Positions 37,023-46,331 of a stretch of DNA of 64,000 bases are shown piece by piece; the stretch's first letter is position 1, and the number at the start of each line of letters is the position of its first letter. The position numbers and the translations under genes were made by a program. A model generated the notes under the pieces. It searched no databases, had not been told where the DNA came from, and saw nothing but the letters and a program-made list of their open reading frames with translations. The stretch lies in NCBI RefSeq assembly GCF_002860255.1, contig NZ_PGVE01000017.1, positions 62,001 to 126,000 of the forward strand, read 5' to 3'. Source of the DNA: Neobacillus cucumis (lineage in GTDB: Bacteria; Bacillota; Bacilli; Bacillales; Cytobacillaceae).

Positions 37023-37469
37023 ATGAAAATGCATGTTGGAGTGAATGTTACTGATCTAGAGAAATCAATTCAATTTTACAAAAAGGTTTTTAATTCGGAT
37101 CCAGTAAAGGTAAAACCAGACTATGCTAAATTTTTACTTGATGACCCAGCCCTTAATTTCACTTTAAACTTAAAAGATAAGGTATCTGGAAATCAGGTAG
37201 GACATTTCGGCTTTCAAGTTGAAAATCAGGAAGAGGTTCTGCTACATAAAGACCGTTTAGAAAAATTAGGATCCTTTGCAAGGGAGGAGATGGATGTTAC
37301 CTGTTGCTATGCCACTCAAGATAAATTTTGGGTAACCGATCCAGACGGGAACGAGTGGGAGTTCTTTTATACAAAAGGTGATGTAGAGAATATGAAAACT
37401 GAATCATCATGTTGCACAACTCAACCAATAAAAGTAGAAATCAAAGCCTCTTCATCTTGTTGCTCTTAA
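37023..37469 (+). CDS. arsI: ArsI/CadI family VOC protein (organoarsenical lyase type)
   Basis: A 148-residue vicinal-oxygen-chelate protein. The family-defining vicinal thiols are in DVTCCYATQDKFWVTDPDG near residue 90, the region that binds trivalent methylarsenicals in ArsI C-As lyase. The N-terminal His of MHVGVNV, a middle His (GHFGF) and a late Glu (WEFFY) would bind iron. The C-terminus is extended with SSCC and SSSCC clusters, common in ArsI. The ATG at 37023 has a GAGGGAG site. Likely demethylates methylarsenite; cadmium-induced CadI is the alternative name. Confidence 0.88.
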   Translation: MKMHVGVNVTDLEKSIQFYKKVFNSDPVKVKPDYAKFLLDDPALNFTLNLKDKVSGNQVGHFGFQVENQEEVLLHKDRLEKLGSFAREEMDVTCCYATQDKFWVTDPDGNEWEFFYTKGDVENMKTESSCCTTQPIKVEIKASSSCCS

Positions 37470-37473
37470 GATC

Positions 37474-37505
37474 GGAGAGCATTAAGCTCTCCTCCTTTTT
37501 TTTAT
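37474..37505 (+). terminator. Intrinsic terminator after arsI
   Basis: GGAGAGC-ATTAA-GCTCTCC followed by TCC and a run of eight T. Confidence 0.9.
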
Positions 37506-37725
37506 TCCGCATTTGATTCTTTAAGCAAGTGAGCACGCAGCTAAATCTTGGCCCAAAAATTATGAAACTTTAACTTTTATCTCACCAGTAAGTGGAAGAG
37601 AAAAGGTTTGTATAGACCTCCTCAATTACTCCTGTTCTTTACTCTATACGAGAAATTTTTAAATAAACACTTCTATATTTTATTAATTATCTATATAATT
37701 GACTTTAATCAAAAGTTTAATTTAA

Positions 37726-37740
37726 TTCAACTCTGTTGAA
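37726..37740. promoter_or_regulatory. Palindrome before the synthetase-like gene
   Basis: TTCAAC-TCT-GTTGAA is a perfect inverted repeat just downstream of TTGACT (37699-37704), a possible -35 box. It resembles the TTGAAC-GAA-GTTCAA palindrome before the operon at 40505. Confidence 0.4.
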
Positions 37741-37785
37741 TCTCTTCTAGATTCTTATAAAAATAAACTGGGTGGAATGATAAAT

Positions 37786-38733
37786 ATGAGTAAACAAAGA
37801 AAATACTCACTTGAGCAGATTAAAAGTCAAGGATCAGATGGATTTTTTGAAATACTAACAAAACGTATCTCATTATCAGACTTAAATTCTCTATTACTAG
37901 ATATTTTTCGCATCAGAACTACTGCCAGTACACCTAGTAACCTACTAAAAAAGTATTCTGAAAACAGATTTGTTCAACCAGCTGGGATTAGTCCGATCGA
38001 GTTGAAACACTTGGAACTTGAGCTGCTTCAATTGGCTGAAAGTCTTTGTTTTACTCCTATTCTTTTATCGCCGGTAGCCCAATTAGGATCTTGCTCTATA
38101 ATAGCACCAGTTAATCAAAATAAAGTGATTTCGGCTTTAAGGGGGACAGAGGTAGTCGCAGATTCAACCAATTCACTGGCACTTTATATTTGTGACCATT
38201 TGAAAAAAGGAGAATTTAATAACAAGAATGATTTTGTTAGGTTTTGTAACTCTCAAAGGATTGTACGAGCACAAAGTTTTTCTAAAGCAGGTTTGCTGCC
38301 ACATTTTCATATATTTTCTTTGGTTACTTCTGGCATAGATAAAGGATCTTATTCGTTTGAGAAGAAAGCGCTTACTGAACATTTCGAGATGTATCATCGG
38401 ATTTTTCGTACAATCATGAATCCCAAGATTACTTTTCGGTTTATTCAAACAGAAGGATATAAAGACGGTAACGGACTTATTAATAGAATTACTGAATATA
38501 TCCAAGAAATAGCACCACATATTAACCTGGACAATAATATTGAAGTTGTTGAAAATTCATACTATCAAGGATTGCAGTTTAAAGTCATCATTGAAGAAAA
38601 TGGAGAAGAGATTTTTATTGGTGATGGAGGATTTGTAAATTGGTCCCAAAAATTATTAGGAATTAAAAAAGAAAGAATGTTGATTAGTGCAATTGGCTTA
38701 GACCGACTTCTTGTTCTTAAAAATAAACATTAA
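37786..38733 (+). CDS. Class II aminoacyl-tRNA-synthetase-like protein of unknown function
   Basis: A 315-residue protein that seems to have a class II synthetase/HisZ-like catalytic fold: a middle stretch with FRTIMNPKITFRFIQTEGY in the region of motif 2, and a C-terminal motif-3-like ISAIGLDRLLVL. No anticodon-binding domain or zinc site is seen. It may be a stand-alone paralogue (as HisZ, PoxA or BirA-like proteins are) that activates or binds a small carboxylate. Start at the ATG at 37786, ten bases after GGTGG. It precedes a TSUP transporter, suggesting a metabolite-handling pair. Function unknown. Confidence 0.45.
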   Translation: MSKQRKYSLEQIKSQGSDGFFEILTKRISLSDLNSLLLDIFRIRTTASTPSNLLKKYSENRFVQPAGISPIELKHLELELLQLAESLCFTPILLSPVAQLGSCSIIAPVNQNKVISALRGTEVVADSTNSLALYICDHLKKGEFNNKNDFVRFCNSQRIVRAQSFSKAGLLPHFHIFSLVTSGIDKGSYSFEKKALTEHFEMYHRIFRTIMNPKITFRFIQTEGYKDGNGLINRITEYIQEIAPHINLDNNIEVVENSYYQGLQFKVIIEENGEEIFIGDGGFVNWSQKLLGIKKERMLISAIGLDRLLVLKNKH

Positions 38734-38769
38734 GTAATTTTTCCTTAAATTGAAAGGTGGTAGGTCAAC

Positions 38770-39534
38770 ATTTTTCCTTCATTAAGTCCAATTGAATGGA
38801 TGATTTCAATCATTGTAGGCTGTTTAATAGGAGTAGCTAAAACCGCCATTGCAACTTTGGGGATTTTTAATGTTACTCTATTTGTACAAGTTTTTCCTGC
38901 AAAGGAATCAGTAGGCATGATGCTGCCTATGTTAATTATTGGTGATTTATTTGCTGTGATCTATTATCGCCGTAGTGTAGTTTGGAAACATTTATTTTCG
39001 CTCATACCATGGGTTCTTGGAGGACTAATAATAGGATTTTTTGTTTTGTGGAAAGTCAATAGTGCACAGTTAACCCTTTTACTAGGAATATTAATTTTGG
39101 TTTTAATGGTCCTACAGATTTGTAAGGATTTTATTCATTCAAAGATTAATGATCATTTTATTAATTCAAAATGGTTCACCTATTTGATGGGAATATTGGC
39201 AGGTTTTGCAACTATGATAGGGAATGTATCGGGCGTGATTATGTCGATTTATTTAATTTCTAAAGGTCTTCCAAAAAAAGAGTTTATTGGTACAGGCGCT
39301 TGGTTCTATTTATTTGTAAATATTATAAAAGTTCCCTTTTACATTGGATTAGGTATGATTACTGTACATTCCTTTCTTTTCAATCTATGGATCATTCCTT
39401 TCATTTTTCTTGGTTCTTATATTGGGATAAAAATAGTAAAATTTATTCCGCAAAACTTTTTTCAGCGGATTATATTAATCCTAGGTGCGGTAGGAGCCAT
39501 TAAATTAATCTTGCAAAATTTTTTCTCCTTTTAA
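38770..39534 (+). CDS. TSUP family (TauE/SafE-like) membrane transporter
   Basis: Membrane protein with about eight helices in two halves, the TauE/SafE pattern, transporting organosulfur or other small anions. The first conventional start is the ATG at 38800, but it has no ribosome site and would cut the family N-terminus. The frame continues upstream without a stop to codon ATT at 38770 (FPSLSPIEWM follows), which lies ten bases after AAAGGTGG. A rare ATT start is therefore plausible; the end of this window cannot settle it. Confidence 0.8.
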   Translation: MFPSLSPIEWMISIIVGCLIGVAKTAIATLGIFNVTLFVQVFPAKESVGMMLPMLIIGDLFAVIYYRRSVVWKHLFSLIPWVLGGLIIGFFVLWKVNSAQLTLLLGILILVLMVLQICKDFIHSKINDHFINSKWFTYLMGILAGFATMIGNVSGVIMSIYLISKGLPKKEFIGTGAWFYLFVNIIKVPFYIGLGMITVHSFLFNLWIIPFIFLGSYIGIKIVKFIPQNFFQRIILILGAVGAIKLILQNFFSF

Positions 39535-39556
39535 TATTTTTATATAAAAAAAGCTT

Positions 39557-39588
39557 TTGACTTAGTTTTTTAGTTGAAATAAACTAAA
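39557..39588 (+). promoter_or_regulatory. Promoter and overlapping operator of the XRE-cupin gene
   Basis: TTGACT (39557-39562), 17 bases, TAAACT (39580-39585). TTTAGTT-N6-AACTAAA (39569-39588) covers the -10 box. The same promoter-operator layout recurs at 40421-40452. Confidence 0.7.
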
Positions 39589-39625
39589 CATAGTTGAATA
39601 AAATTAAATCTGGGTGTGATTGTGA

Positions 39626-40174
39626 ATGAATTTGGGACAAAAAATTCGAAAACTGCGTAAAGAACAAAATCGTAATTTGTCTGATATTGCAGATGCTTGT
39701 GGATTTTCGAAAAGTTTGCTATCTAAAATAGAAAATGGTAAGACGGTTCCTCCAATAGCAACCCTTGTAAAAATTGCGGAAACATTAGGTACGAAAGTCT
39801 CAGCATTATTGGATGATCATGATGAGTCGGGCACTATTTTTACAACAAAAGAAACAAGCATGGATCATTTAGTTAAAACGGAAAAGGGTTATTCTTTTTT
39901 TGCCTTTGCTGTTGAACGACAAGATAAATTAATGCAGCCATATTTGTTTGTCGCTAAAAAGGGAGAAACAACTAAAACGCCATTATCTCATACAGGTGAA
40001 GAATATATTTATGTTCTAGATGGTGTAATGAAATATATAGTTGGTAATAATCAATTTACACTTAGCACAGGGGACAGTATTTATTTTGATTCGCTTGAAG
40101 AACATAGACTGGAACCGATTACGGATGAAGTCAGGTACCTAGCCATATTTACCCAATCAAAAATGAATGAATGA
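39626..40174 (+). CDS. XRE-family regulator with C-terminal cupin domain
   Basis: A 182-residue repressor with an N-terminal helix-turn-helix (MNLGQKIRKLRKEQ, then SLLSKIENGKT near residue 29) and a cupin sensor domain from about residue 105 (HTGEEYIYVLDG). Proteins of this layout sense small carboxylates or sugars through the cupin. The gene carries the same operator as the operon 330 bases downstream, so it likely represses both itself and that operon. Confidence 0.9.
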   Translation: MNLGQKIRKLRKEQNRNLSDIADACGFSKSLLSKIENGKTVPPIATLVKIAETLGTKVSALLDDHDESGTIFTTKETSMDHLVKTEKGYSFFAFAVERQDKLMQPYLFVAKKGETTKTPLSHTGEEYIYVLDGVMKYIVGNNQFTLSTGDSIYFDSLEEHRLEPITDEVRYLAIFTQSKMNE

Positions 40175-40182
40175 CTTATGTC

Positions 40183-40215
40183 GAAAACAACTATTTTAGA
40201 ATAGTTGTTTTTTTC
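40183..40215 (+). terminator. Intrinsic terminator after the XRE-cupin gene
   Basis: AAAACAACTATT and AATAGTTGTTTT pair around TTAG, followed by a T-run. Confidence 0.85.
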
Positions 40216-40420
40216 TTTAACGATTCTAAAACTCCTTTATATATTCGATAAAATCCTCAAAGTTCTTCAATTTTACTCATTTTTCACAACTAAATCATTT
40301 AGAAGTATAGATTTTTTACTGTTTAATATTATCTTTTTAAAAAATTGAAGGAAGGATAATATTAAAAATAAGTGAATTTTTTAAAGAGTCAAAAGTTTTA
40401 AAAAATATTGAAAAATCGTA

Positions 40421-40472
40421 TTGACTAGGAAACTTAGTTGAATTAAACTAAAATTAGTTGAACGAAGTTCAA
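40421..40472 (+). promoter_or_regulatory. Promoter and operators of the Gfo/Idh-ABC operon
   Basis: TTGACT (40421-40426), 17 bases, TAAACT (40444-40449). CTTAGTT-N6-AACTAAA (40433-40452) covers the -10 box, and TTGAAC-GAA-GTTCAA (40458-40472) is a second perfect palindrome. Confidence 0.7.
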
Positions 40473-40504
40473 TAGCTTCTAATAGGAATAAGGGGTGAGC
40501 TTGT

Positions 40505-41503
40505 ATGGGTAAATGTTTTAATGTAGGTCTTATTGGTGCTGGTGGAGTAACAGAATTGCACTTAGAAGGGTACAAAGGTAACACTGATCGTGTGAAAGTA
40601 ACAGCAATATGTGACTCAAATCCTGCTATTTTAAAAGAGAGAGCTGATAAATATGGAATACCAAACAGGTTTACTAGCTTAGAAGATTTTATTGAATTTA
40701 GTAATGTAGATGTAGCTGTTGTCTGTACCCCAACTTCAGTCAGAAAAGATGTACTATTTCCGTTAATAGAAGCAGGATTTCCAATTTTCGTTGAAAAACC
40801 TTTTTCAGATTCTATTCAAGAAGCAATTGAAATAACAGAAAAAGCAAAGGAGCATAATGTTCCTATTTCTGTTAACCAAAACTTTAGACGTCACTATCCA
40901 TTTGAAGTAATAAAAGAAATTGTTGATCAGGGGACAGTTGGAAACGTTACTCAAATCATCTTTAACGAAATATTTTTCAGGCAAGACCAAGGATGGCGGT
41001 TAAATTGTGAACGACATGCGATGTCTGTTATGGGGATCCACTGGTTTGACGGTTTTAGATTAGTACTGGGATCTAATCCTGAATCAGTTGCTTGCCTTAC
41101 GCGATCTTCATCCGCAATTAATTGTAAAGGTGAAACGGATTCAACTGTTCAAGTCGCTTTTGAAAATGGTGCAATCGTTACTTATGTTCAAAGTTTTTCC
41201 AGTACATACAGGAAAAATGAAATGACTGTCATTGGTGAAACAGGTACTTTAGTTGCGAATCATACTTCTGTAAAACTATACAGAAATGGTGAAAGAGAGC
41301 CGGTTCAGACTTGGGAGAATCATGTTTCAAGAGAAGAGGCTACGTTTGGAGGTATAAATCAGTTATTAACTTCTATTGAAACAGGGAAAGAAGCTGCAAA
41401 TAGTTCTATCGATAATTTGAAAACGGTTGCATTGTTGGACGCTGCCTATAGAGCAGCAAATGAAAAAAGAATCGTCACATTTAAGCAAGGGGTCTTAGTA
41501 TGA
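40505..41503 (+). CDS. Gfo/Idh/MocA family oxidoreductase
   Basis: NAD(P)-dependent sugar or inositol dehydrogenase-type enzyme of 332 residues. The Rossmann motif GLIGAGGVTELH is at residues 8-19, and the family EKPFSD motif is near residue 98. It is the first gene of the operon under the XRE-cupin operator and overlaps the next gene by four bases (ATGA). Substrate unknown; neighbours suggest oxidation of a sugar or sugar acid. Confidence 0.9.
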   Translation: MGKCFNVGLIGAGGVTELHLEGYKGNTDRVKVTAICDSNPAILKERADKYGIPNRFTSLEDFIEFSNVDVAVVCTPTSVRKDVLFPLIEAGFPIFVEKPFSDSIQEAIEITEKAKEHNVPISVNQNFRRHYPFEVIKEIVDQGTVGNVTQIIFNEIFFRQDQGWRLNCERHAMSVMGIHWFDGFRLVLGSNPESVACLTRSSSAINCKGETDSTVQVAFENGAIVTYVQSFSSTYRKNEMTVIGETGTLVANHTSVKLYRNGEREPVQTWENHVSREEATFGGINQLLTSIETGKEAANSSIDNLKTVALLDAAYRAANEKRIVTFKQGVLV

Positions 41504-42267
41504 CGAAAAAATTGGCCTTTTCAAGACCAACAGAAACCTTTGGGGAACAAGCCTCTCTGTTTAAAAACTATCGTTCCATCGGTTACGATGGTCTCCAACT
41601 GAAATATGGGCAGTATGCATCGTATATAGATGAGCCAGAAAGATTTTTAGTAGAATGGGATTCATCCCCTGGACTTGCTTCTGGATTAATTACTGCTGGA
41701 ATTCTTGATGAAAAGAATATAGAACAGCTGCGAAGGGTCTATAAATTTGCAGAAAAAGTTGGAACAGATCTGATCATCTTTTGTCATTTAATTTCAAGAG
41801 ATCAGGTTGGAGTGGAGGACATACGTAAGTTCGCAGATGTGTTCTCCGAACTGGGAAAGGAAGCAGAACAATTTGGTGTGAAGCTATCCCTTCACCACCA
41901 CTATAATAACCCAGTTATGTATAGAGAAGATTTTGATGTATTTTTTGAAAAAATTAAAGATCAAACAGTTGGGTTAACCGTTGATACGGCTCATCTTGTA
42001 AAATCAGGTATTACGAATATACCAGAAGTCATTCAAAGTTTTGGAGGAGTAATTGATAACTTTCACCTAAAGGATTTTGCTGAAGGTGATTGGAGAGTCC
42101 TTGGAAAAGGGGATATCGATTTTTCGCCAGTTTTTAAAGCAATTGATGATATAAAGTATAGTGGATGGATATCTGCTGATGAGGAAAGTGGAAGCGGTGT
42201 CATAGATGGAATGAAAGATTGTTATTCCTTTATAAAACAGGGCTTATTAGTTAAAACAACCGATTAG
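41500..42267 (+). CDS. Sugar phosphate isomerase/epimerase (xylose-isomerase-like TIM barrel)
   Basis: A 255-residue AP-endonuclease-2-type TIM barrel with the metal-binding pattern LSLHHHYNNP near residue 128, VDTAHLVKSG near residue 160, NFHLKDF near residue 188 and a late Glu in SADEESGSG. Proteins of this family isomerise or epimerise sugars. It overlaps the oxidoreductase gene, suggesting a shared substrate. Confidence 0.88.
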   Translation: MTKKLAFSRPTETFGEQASLFKNYRSIGYDGLQLKYGQYASYIDEPERFLVEWDSSPGLASGLITAGILDEKNIEQLRRVYKFAEKVGTDLIIFCHLISRDQVGVEDIRKFADVFSELGKEAEQFGVKLSLHHHYNNPVMYREDFDVFFEKIKDQTVGLTVDTAHLVKSGITNIPEVIQSFGGVIDNFHLKDFAEGDWRVLGKGDIDFSPVFKAIDDIKYSGWISADEESGSGVIDGMKDCYSFIKQGLLVKTTD

Positions 42268-42280
42268 TAAATTTGTTAAA

Positions 42281-42330
42281 TAGCTGTTATCACCTTTAAA
42301 ATGGAACCGTTTTAATAGAGATAGCAGCTA
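42281..42330 (+). other. Intercistronic hairpin in the sugar operon
   Basis: TAGCTGTTATC (42281-42291) pairs with GATAGCAGCTA (42320-42330, one G-U). It sits between the isomerase and the permease genes and may set the mRNA ends or differential stability. No T-run. Confidence 0.4.
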
Positions 42331-42383
42331 TGATTTTATCCTGGAACCAATCTGCAAGGATGATAGAAAGGTTGTGTTTCGAA

Positions 42384-43346
42384 TTGGAAACCGTATCTAC
42401 AGTTACCTCTTCTGCAAAAGTAATCGAAAAGAAGAAGAAAAGATCAAAGCTTTATGCAGATTTAAAACGTGATAAATTTCTGTACTTGTTAATGCTTCCT
42501 GGTATTTTGTTTTTTATCATTTTTAAATTTATTCCCATGTGGGGGATTATTATTTCATTTCAAGAGTATTCCCCATACCAAGGAATCTTAAATAGTGAAT
42601 GGGTGGGTTTGACCCATTTTGAAAGATTTTTTACTAACCCGGATTTCCTTATCCTTTTTCGTAATACGATGATGATTAGCTTGTTAAATCTAGTCTTCTT
42701 TTTCCCATTACCAATACTCCTAGCAATACTGCTAAATGAAGTACGCTCAAAAGTCTTTAAACGATCTATTCAATCAATTGTTTATTTGCCTCATTTCCTA
42801 TCCTGGGTTATTATTGCGGGAATTTCATTCTTATTACTAGCTGAATCCACTGGAATCATTAATCTATTACTAGAGAAATTGGGAGTGAAAAGCTTTGACT
42901 TCCTGACAAATGAAAGTACATTTTGGTATTTGTTAGTAGGTCAAAATATGTGGAAAGAAACGGGCTGGGGGACAATAATTTTCCTTGCGGCAGTTGCAGG
43001 AGTTAATCCCCAATTATATGAAGCAGCCAAAATAGATGGTGCCAGCAAACTCAGACAAATTTGGCACATTACCTTACCAGGAATTAAGAATGTGATCATT
43101 GTACTGTTTATATTGCGACTAGGCAGTATTATGGATGTCGGATTTGAACAGGTATTTTTGATGGCCAATGGTGCTGTATCTAATGTGGCCGATGTATTTG
43201 AAACCTATGTTTATCGAAATGGGATTCAAAGCGGGCAGTTTAGCTATACCACAGCTGTTGGGTTGTTTAAATCGATTATTGGATTAGTACTTGTAGTAAT
43301 TGCTAACTGGTTTGCGAAGCGTTTCGGAGAAGAAGGAATCTATTAA
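42384..43346 (+). CDS. Sugar ABC transporter permease (LplB/YtcP-type, first)
   Basis: Inner-membrane permease with six helices and the EAA loop (YEAAKIDGASKLRQIWHITLPG) near residue 215. The open frame starts at 42330, but the ATG there lies at the end of the hairpin and has no ribosome site; the TTG at 42384 (LETVSTV) or the TTG at 42372 are more natural. Partner of the next permease and of the lipoprotein at 44276. No ATPase is encoded here, so a shared MsmX-type ATPase is likely. Confidence 0.88.
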   Translation: METVSTVTSSAKVIEKKKKRSKLYADLKRDKFLYLLMLPGILFFIIFKFIPMWGIIISFQEYSPYQGILNSEWVGLTHFERFFTNPDFLILFRNTMMISLLNLVFFFPLPILLAILLNEVRSKVFKRSIQSIVYLPHFLSWVIIAGISFLLLAESTGIINLLLEKLGVKSFDFLTNESTFWYLLVGQNMWKETGWGTIIFLAAVAGVNPQLYEAAKIDGASKLRQIWHITLPGIKNVIIVLFILRLGSIMDVGFEQVFLMANGAVSNVADVFETYVYRNGIQSGQFSYTTAVGLFKSIIGLVLVVIANWFAKRFGEEGIY

Positions 43347-43362
43347 GAAAGAGGGGGCAGAA

Positions 43363-44244
43363 ATGAGAGAAAGTTCTGGGGATCGGATATTTAATATTAT
43401 TAATATTACTGTTTTAACCTTGATAGGGCTTGTTACTTTGTTCCCTCTTTATTATGTTTTTGTTGTTTCATTTGCAACACCCCAAGAGTTTGTTGAAAAA
43501 AATGGGTTTATCTTGTTTCCGACTGAATGGACACTTGCTGCTTATAAATACTTATTAAACACCTCTGCTTTTATTAAATCAATTGGTGTTAGCACTTTTT
43601 TAGCGACAGTTGGAACCGCACTCAGTCTTGTTGTAACAGCCGGAATGGCATTCGGTCTTTCTCGTAAACGTTTACGAGGAAGAAAGATGATGTTGATGTT
43701 AATTCTATTTACGATTTTATTTCATCCAGGAATTATACCACAATACGTTTTAGTAAGAGATTTAGGTTTAATTAATAGTATCTGGTCATTAATTCTTCCT
43801 GTCCTGACCAGCGGTTGGTACATTATTCTTATGAAAAGCTTTTTCGACAGCATTCCGATCGAGTTAGAAGAAGCAGCTAAAATGGACGGTTGTAACGATT
43901 TGGGGGTCTTTTTCCGGATTGTACTGCCATTATCGCTGCCAGCAATGGTTGCATTTGGATTATTTTATGCAGTTGCCTACTGGAATACTTTCTTTAACGC
44001 CATTCTTTATATCAACGATTTTGATAAAGTACCTTTGCAGGTTGTATTACGAAATATGTTGATTGATTCAGATACTTCTACAGGGGGTGCTGCGGCGGTT
44101 GAAATGGTCTCAGATCAGCAAATTCCTACTCAAACAATAAAAATGGCAGCCGTTGTCCTTTCCACACTGCCAATTCTATTAGTCTATCCATTTTTACAGA
44201 AACATTTTTCAAAGGGTGTAATGTTAGGTTCTATTAAAGAGTAG
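43363..44244 (+). CDS. Carbohydrate ABC transporter permease (second)
   Basis: A 293-residue permease with six helices and the EAA motif (LEEAAKMDGCNDLGVFFRI) near residue 170. The start at 43363 has AGAGGGGGC. Forms the channel with the preceding permease. The open frame begins 21 codons earlier inside the previous gene. Confidence 0.9.
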   Translation: MRESSGDRIFNIINITVLTLIGLVTLFPLYYVFVVSFATPQEFVEKNGFILFPTEWTLAAYKYLLNTSAFIKSIGVSTFLATVGTALSLVVTAGMAFGLSRKRLRGRKMMLMLILFTILFHPGIIPQYVLVRDLGLINSIWSLILPVLTSGWYIILMKSFFDSIPIELEEAAKMDGCNDLGVFFRIVLPLSLPAMVAFGLFYAVAYWNTFFNAILYINDFDKVPLQVVLRNMLIDSDTSTGGAAAVEMVSDQQIPTQTIKMAAVVLSTLPILLVYPFLQKHFSKGVMLGSIKE

Positions 44245-44275
44245 TCCAATTTATGTAATGAGGGGGCAGTATTTG

Positions 44276-45790
44276 ATGAGTAGGGATACAAGGCTTACAA
44301 AAAGAAAATGGTTAACCTCGATGTTGGTTACGGGGGTCTTATTTAGCTCAGTGTTAGCCGGATGCTCAAATACAAAAGAAAGTTCTGTTGACGAAAAAGG
44401 ACCGGTTAAAATTTCAATTATGTCTGACTTTACCATTGCACAACCACCTTCAAAGGATAATCCTGTGCTAAAAGAATTAGAAAAGAAAACGAATACAGAC
44501 TTAGATATTACTTGGGTGGCAGGTCCTGATTATCTGGACAGGTTAAATGTTGTCTTAAGCTCAGGCGACCTTCCCGATCTGATAAAAATTGATGATGTCG
44601 TAAATCCAGTTTTTCAAAAGCTGGTAAAACAAGGTGCCTTTTGGGATTTAACGCCTTATCTGAAGAATCAGAAGAACTTAAAAAATTACCCCGAGGTCAT
44701 TTGGAAAAATACATCTATTGATGGGAAAAACTTTGTCGTACCAGTTGCCAGACCTTTGGATGGTTTTGTTACCCCATCTATCAGGAAAGATTGGCTCGAT
44801 AAACTAGGGCTTCAGGTCCCTAAAACTACTGATGAATTATATGAAGTCATGAAGGCCTTTAAGGAGAAGAAGCCGGGCGGCCAGAATACCACATATGGGT
44901 ACACCATGCGGGCGGATTATTGGCTTGAGTCTGTATTTACGGGTGCAAGAGGTAAATGGAAAGAAGAAAATGGGAAACTTGTTGATGTAACGTTGGGCTC
45001 TGATATTCGAGATGCTTTATTGTTTAAAAATAAATTATATAAGGAAGGCTTAATTCCGCCAGATTATGCGGTAATGCAGGAATCGCAATTCTGGGATCTT
45101 GCCACTGGTAACAGGGCTGGTATTACGGCAGAAACCATAGAAGCAACCTGGCGTTGGACCTACGACCAATGGAAAAAGGATAATTCTGTGAACTGGCAGC
45201 CCCTTGTAGCCCTTAGCGCACCGGGAAAAGAACCATATGCAGAGCAGTATAGAGGCTATATTGGCTGTATTGCCATCCCGAAATCTGTACCTGAAGCGAA
45301 GATGAAAAAGATTTTATCACTTATCGATTACGGTGCATCCGATGAAGGTGGTACTCTCACTCTTTATGGCATAAAGGGTGTACATTATAACGAAGAAGAT
45401 GGATTTAAGGTAACTACGGAACAGGCAGTAAAAGATAGTGTAGGTGTTGGGGCATTCGGAAAAATGTTTATGAAATTTGACCCATATATGTATGCCTATG
45501 CACCGGGAATGCCGAAGGAAATATTTGAACGTAATAAAAAGATTATTGATGAAAAAGAACCGATCAGTGTCCCTGATCCATCTATCGGATTGGTATCCCA
45601 AACACAATTAACGATGGGTGCTGATTATGATAAGAAAATCAATGATTTAAAAATTAAGGTTATTATGGGGAAAGAGCCAATTGAGGCATGGGATAAACTT
45701 GTTGCACAGCTTAAGAAAGACGCCACATACCAAAAAATTATTAAAGAAATGAATGAAGCATACAAGAAACGTGAAGCTTCCTTAAAATAG
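44276..45790 (+). CDS. Extracellular solute-binding lipoprotein
   Basis: ABC-transporter binding protein of 504 residues. Signal peptide with lipobox VLAGC at residues about 27-31 (Cys31 lipidated). The rest is a large periplasmic-type binding protein of the group that pairs with LplB/YtcP permeases. Start at ATG 44276 behind GAGGGGG. Ligand unknown; likely an oligosaccharide or modified sugar. Confidence 0.92.
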   Translation: MSRDTRLTKRKWLTSMLVTGVLFSSVLAGCSNTKESSVDEKGPVKISIMSDFTIAQPPSKDNPVLKELEKKTNTDLDITWVAGPDYLDRLNVVLSSGDLPDLIKIDDVVNPVFQKLVKQGAFWDLTPYLKNQKNLKNYPEVIWKNTSIDGKNFVVPVARPLDGFVTPSIRKDWLDKLGLQVPKTTDELYEVMKAFKEKKPGGQNTTYGYTMRADYWLESVFTGARGKWKEENGKLVDVTLGSDIRDALLFKNKLYKEGLIPPDYAVMQESQFWDLATGNRAGITAETIEATWRWTYDQWKKDNSVNWQPLVALSAPGKEPYAEQYRGYIGCIAIPKSVPEAKMKKILSLIDYGASDEGGTLTLYGIKGVHYNEEDGFKVTTEQAVKDSVGVGAFGKMFMKFDPYMYAYAPGMPKEIFERNKKIIDEKEPISVPDPSIGLVSQTQLTMGADYDKKINDLKIKVIMGKEPIEAWDKLVAQLKKDATYQKIIKEMNEAYKKREASLK

Positions 45791-45806
45791 TTAACTACAA
45801 TCAAAA

Positions 45807-45870
45807 GGGCATGATTCATTTAGAAAAACGAGAGGATTATAATACTAGTTTTTGAAATATGGTCATGCCC
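45807..45870 (+). other. Intercistronic hairpin after the binding-protein gene
   Basis: GGGCATGA (45807-45814) and TCATGCCC (45863-45870) pair across a 48-base loop, with no T-run, in the gap before the cupin gene. Confidence 0.35.
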
Positions 45871-45900
45871 AATTATTAAAATTAAAGGGAGATGAGGATA

Positions 45901-46257
45901 ATGGCGACAATTACTGATTTAAAAGACAAAAAACATGTATTGGATATGGAATGGGGAAAAATCCAATGGTTATGCGGCCAGGAGATCGATTCAGATTGTG
46001 AGATGACTTTTGGGATGGTTTTTATTAATGCTGGTGAGTCAAACCCGAGACATATTCATCCTAATTGTGAAGAGTATATCTTTGTTCTTTCAGGTGAATG
46101 TGACCATACATTAGGGGATGAGGTATTCCATCTTTCACCCGGCATGATGTTAAGAATACCAAGGGGAGTATCGCATAATGCAGTGGTAACCAGTTGGGAG
46201 CCCTGCCGTATGATCATTGCTTACTCTGCACCTGATCGGCAAACCATTGGAGAATAA
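45901..46257 (+). CDS. Single-domain cupin protein
   Basis: A 118-residue cupin with motif 1 HIHPNCEEYIFVLSGE near residue 45 and motif 2 PGMMLRIPRGVSHNAV near residue 82, giving three His and a Glu for metal binding. Start ATG 45901 after AGATGAGGA. Likely a sugar isomerase, sensor or dioxygenase of the operon's substrate. Confidence 0.85.
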   Translation: MATITDLKDKKHVLDMEWGKIQWLCGQEIDSDCEMTFGMVFINAGESNPRHIHPNCEEYIFVLSGECDHTLGDEVFHLSPGMMLRIPRGVSHNAVVTSWEPCRMIIAYSAPDRQTIGE

Positions 46258-46331
46258 TACTTAGAACAGATTATTCGCTTTGAGATGTTTATACTGCACA
46301 AATTCATTTTATTAAAAGGGGTGTAGTAATT

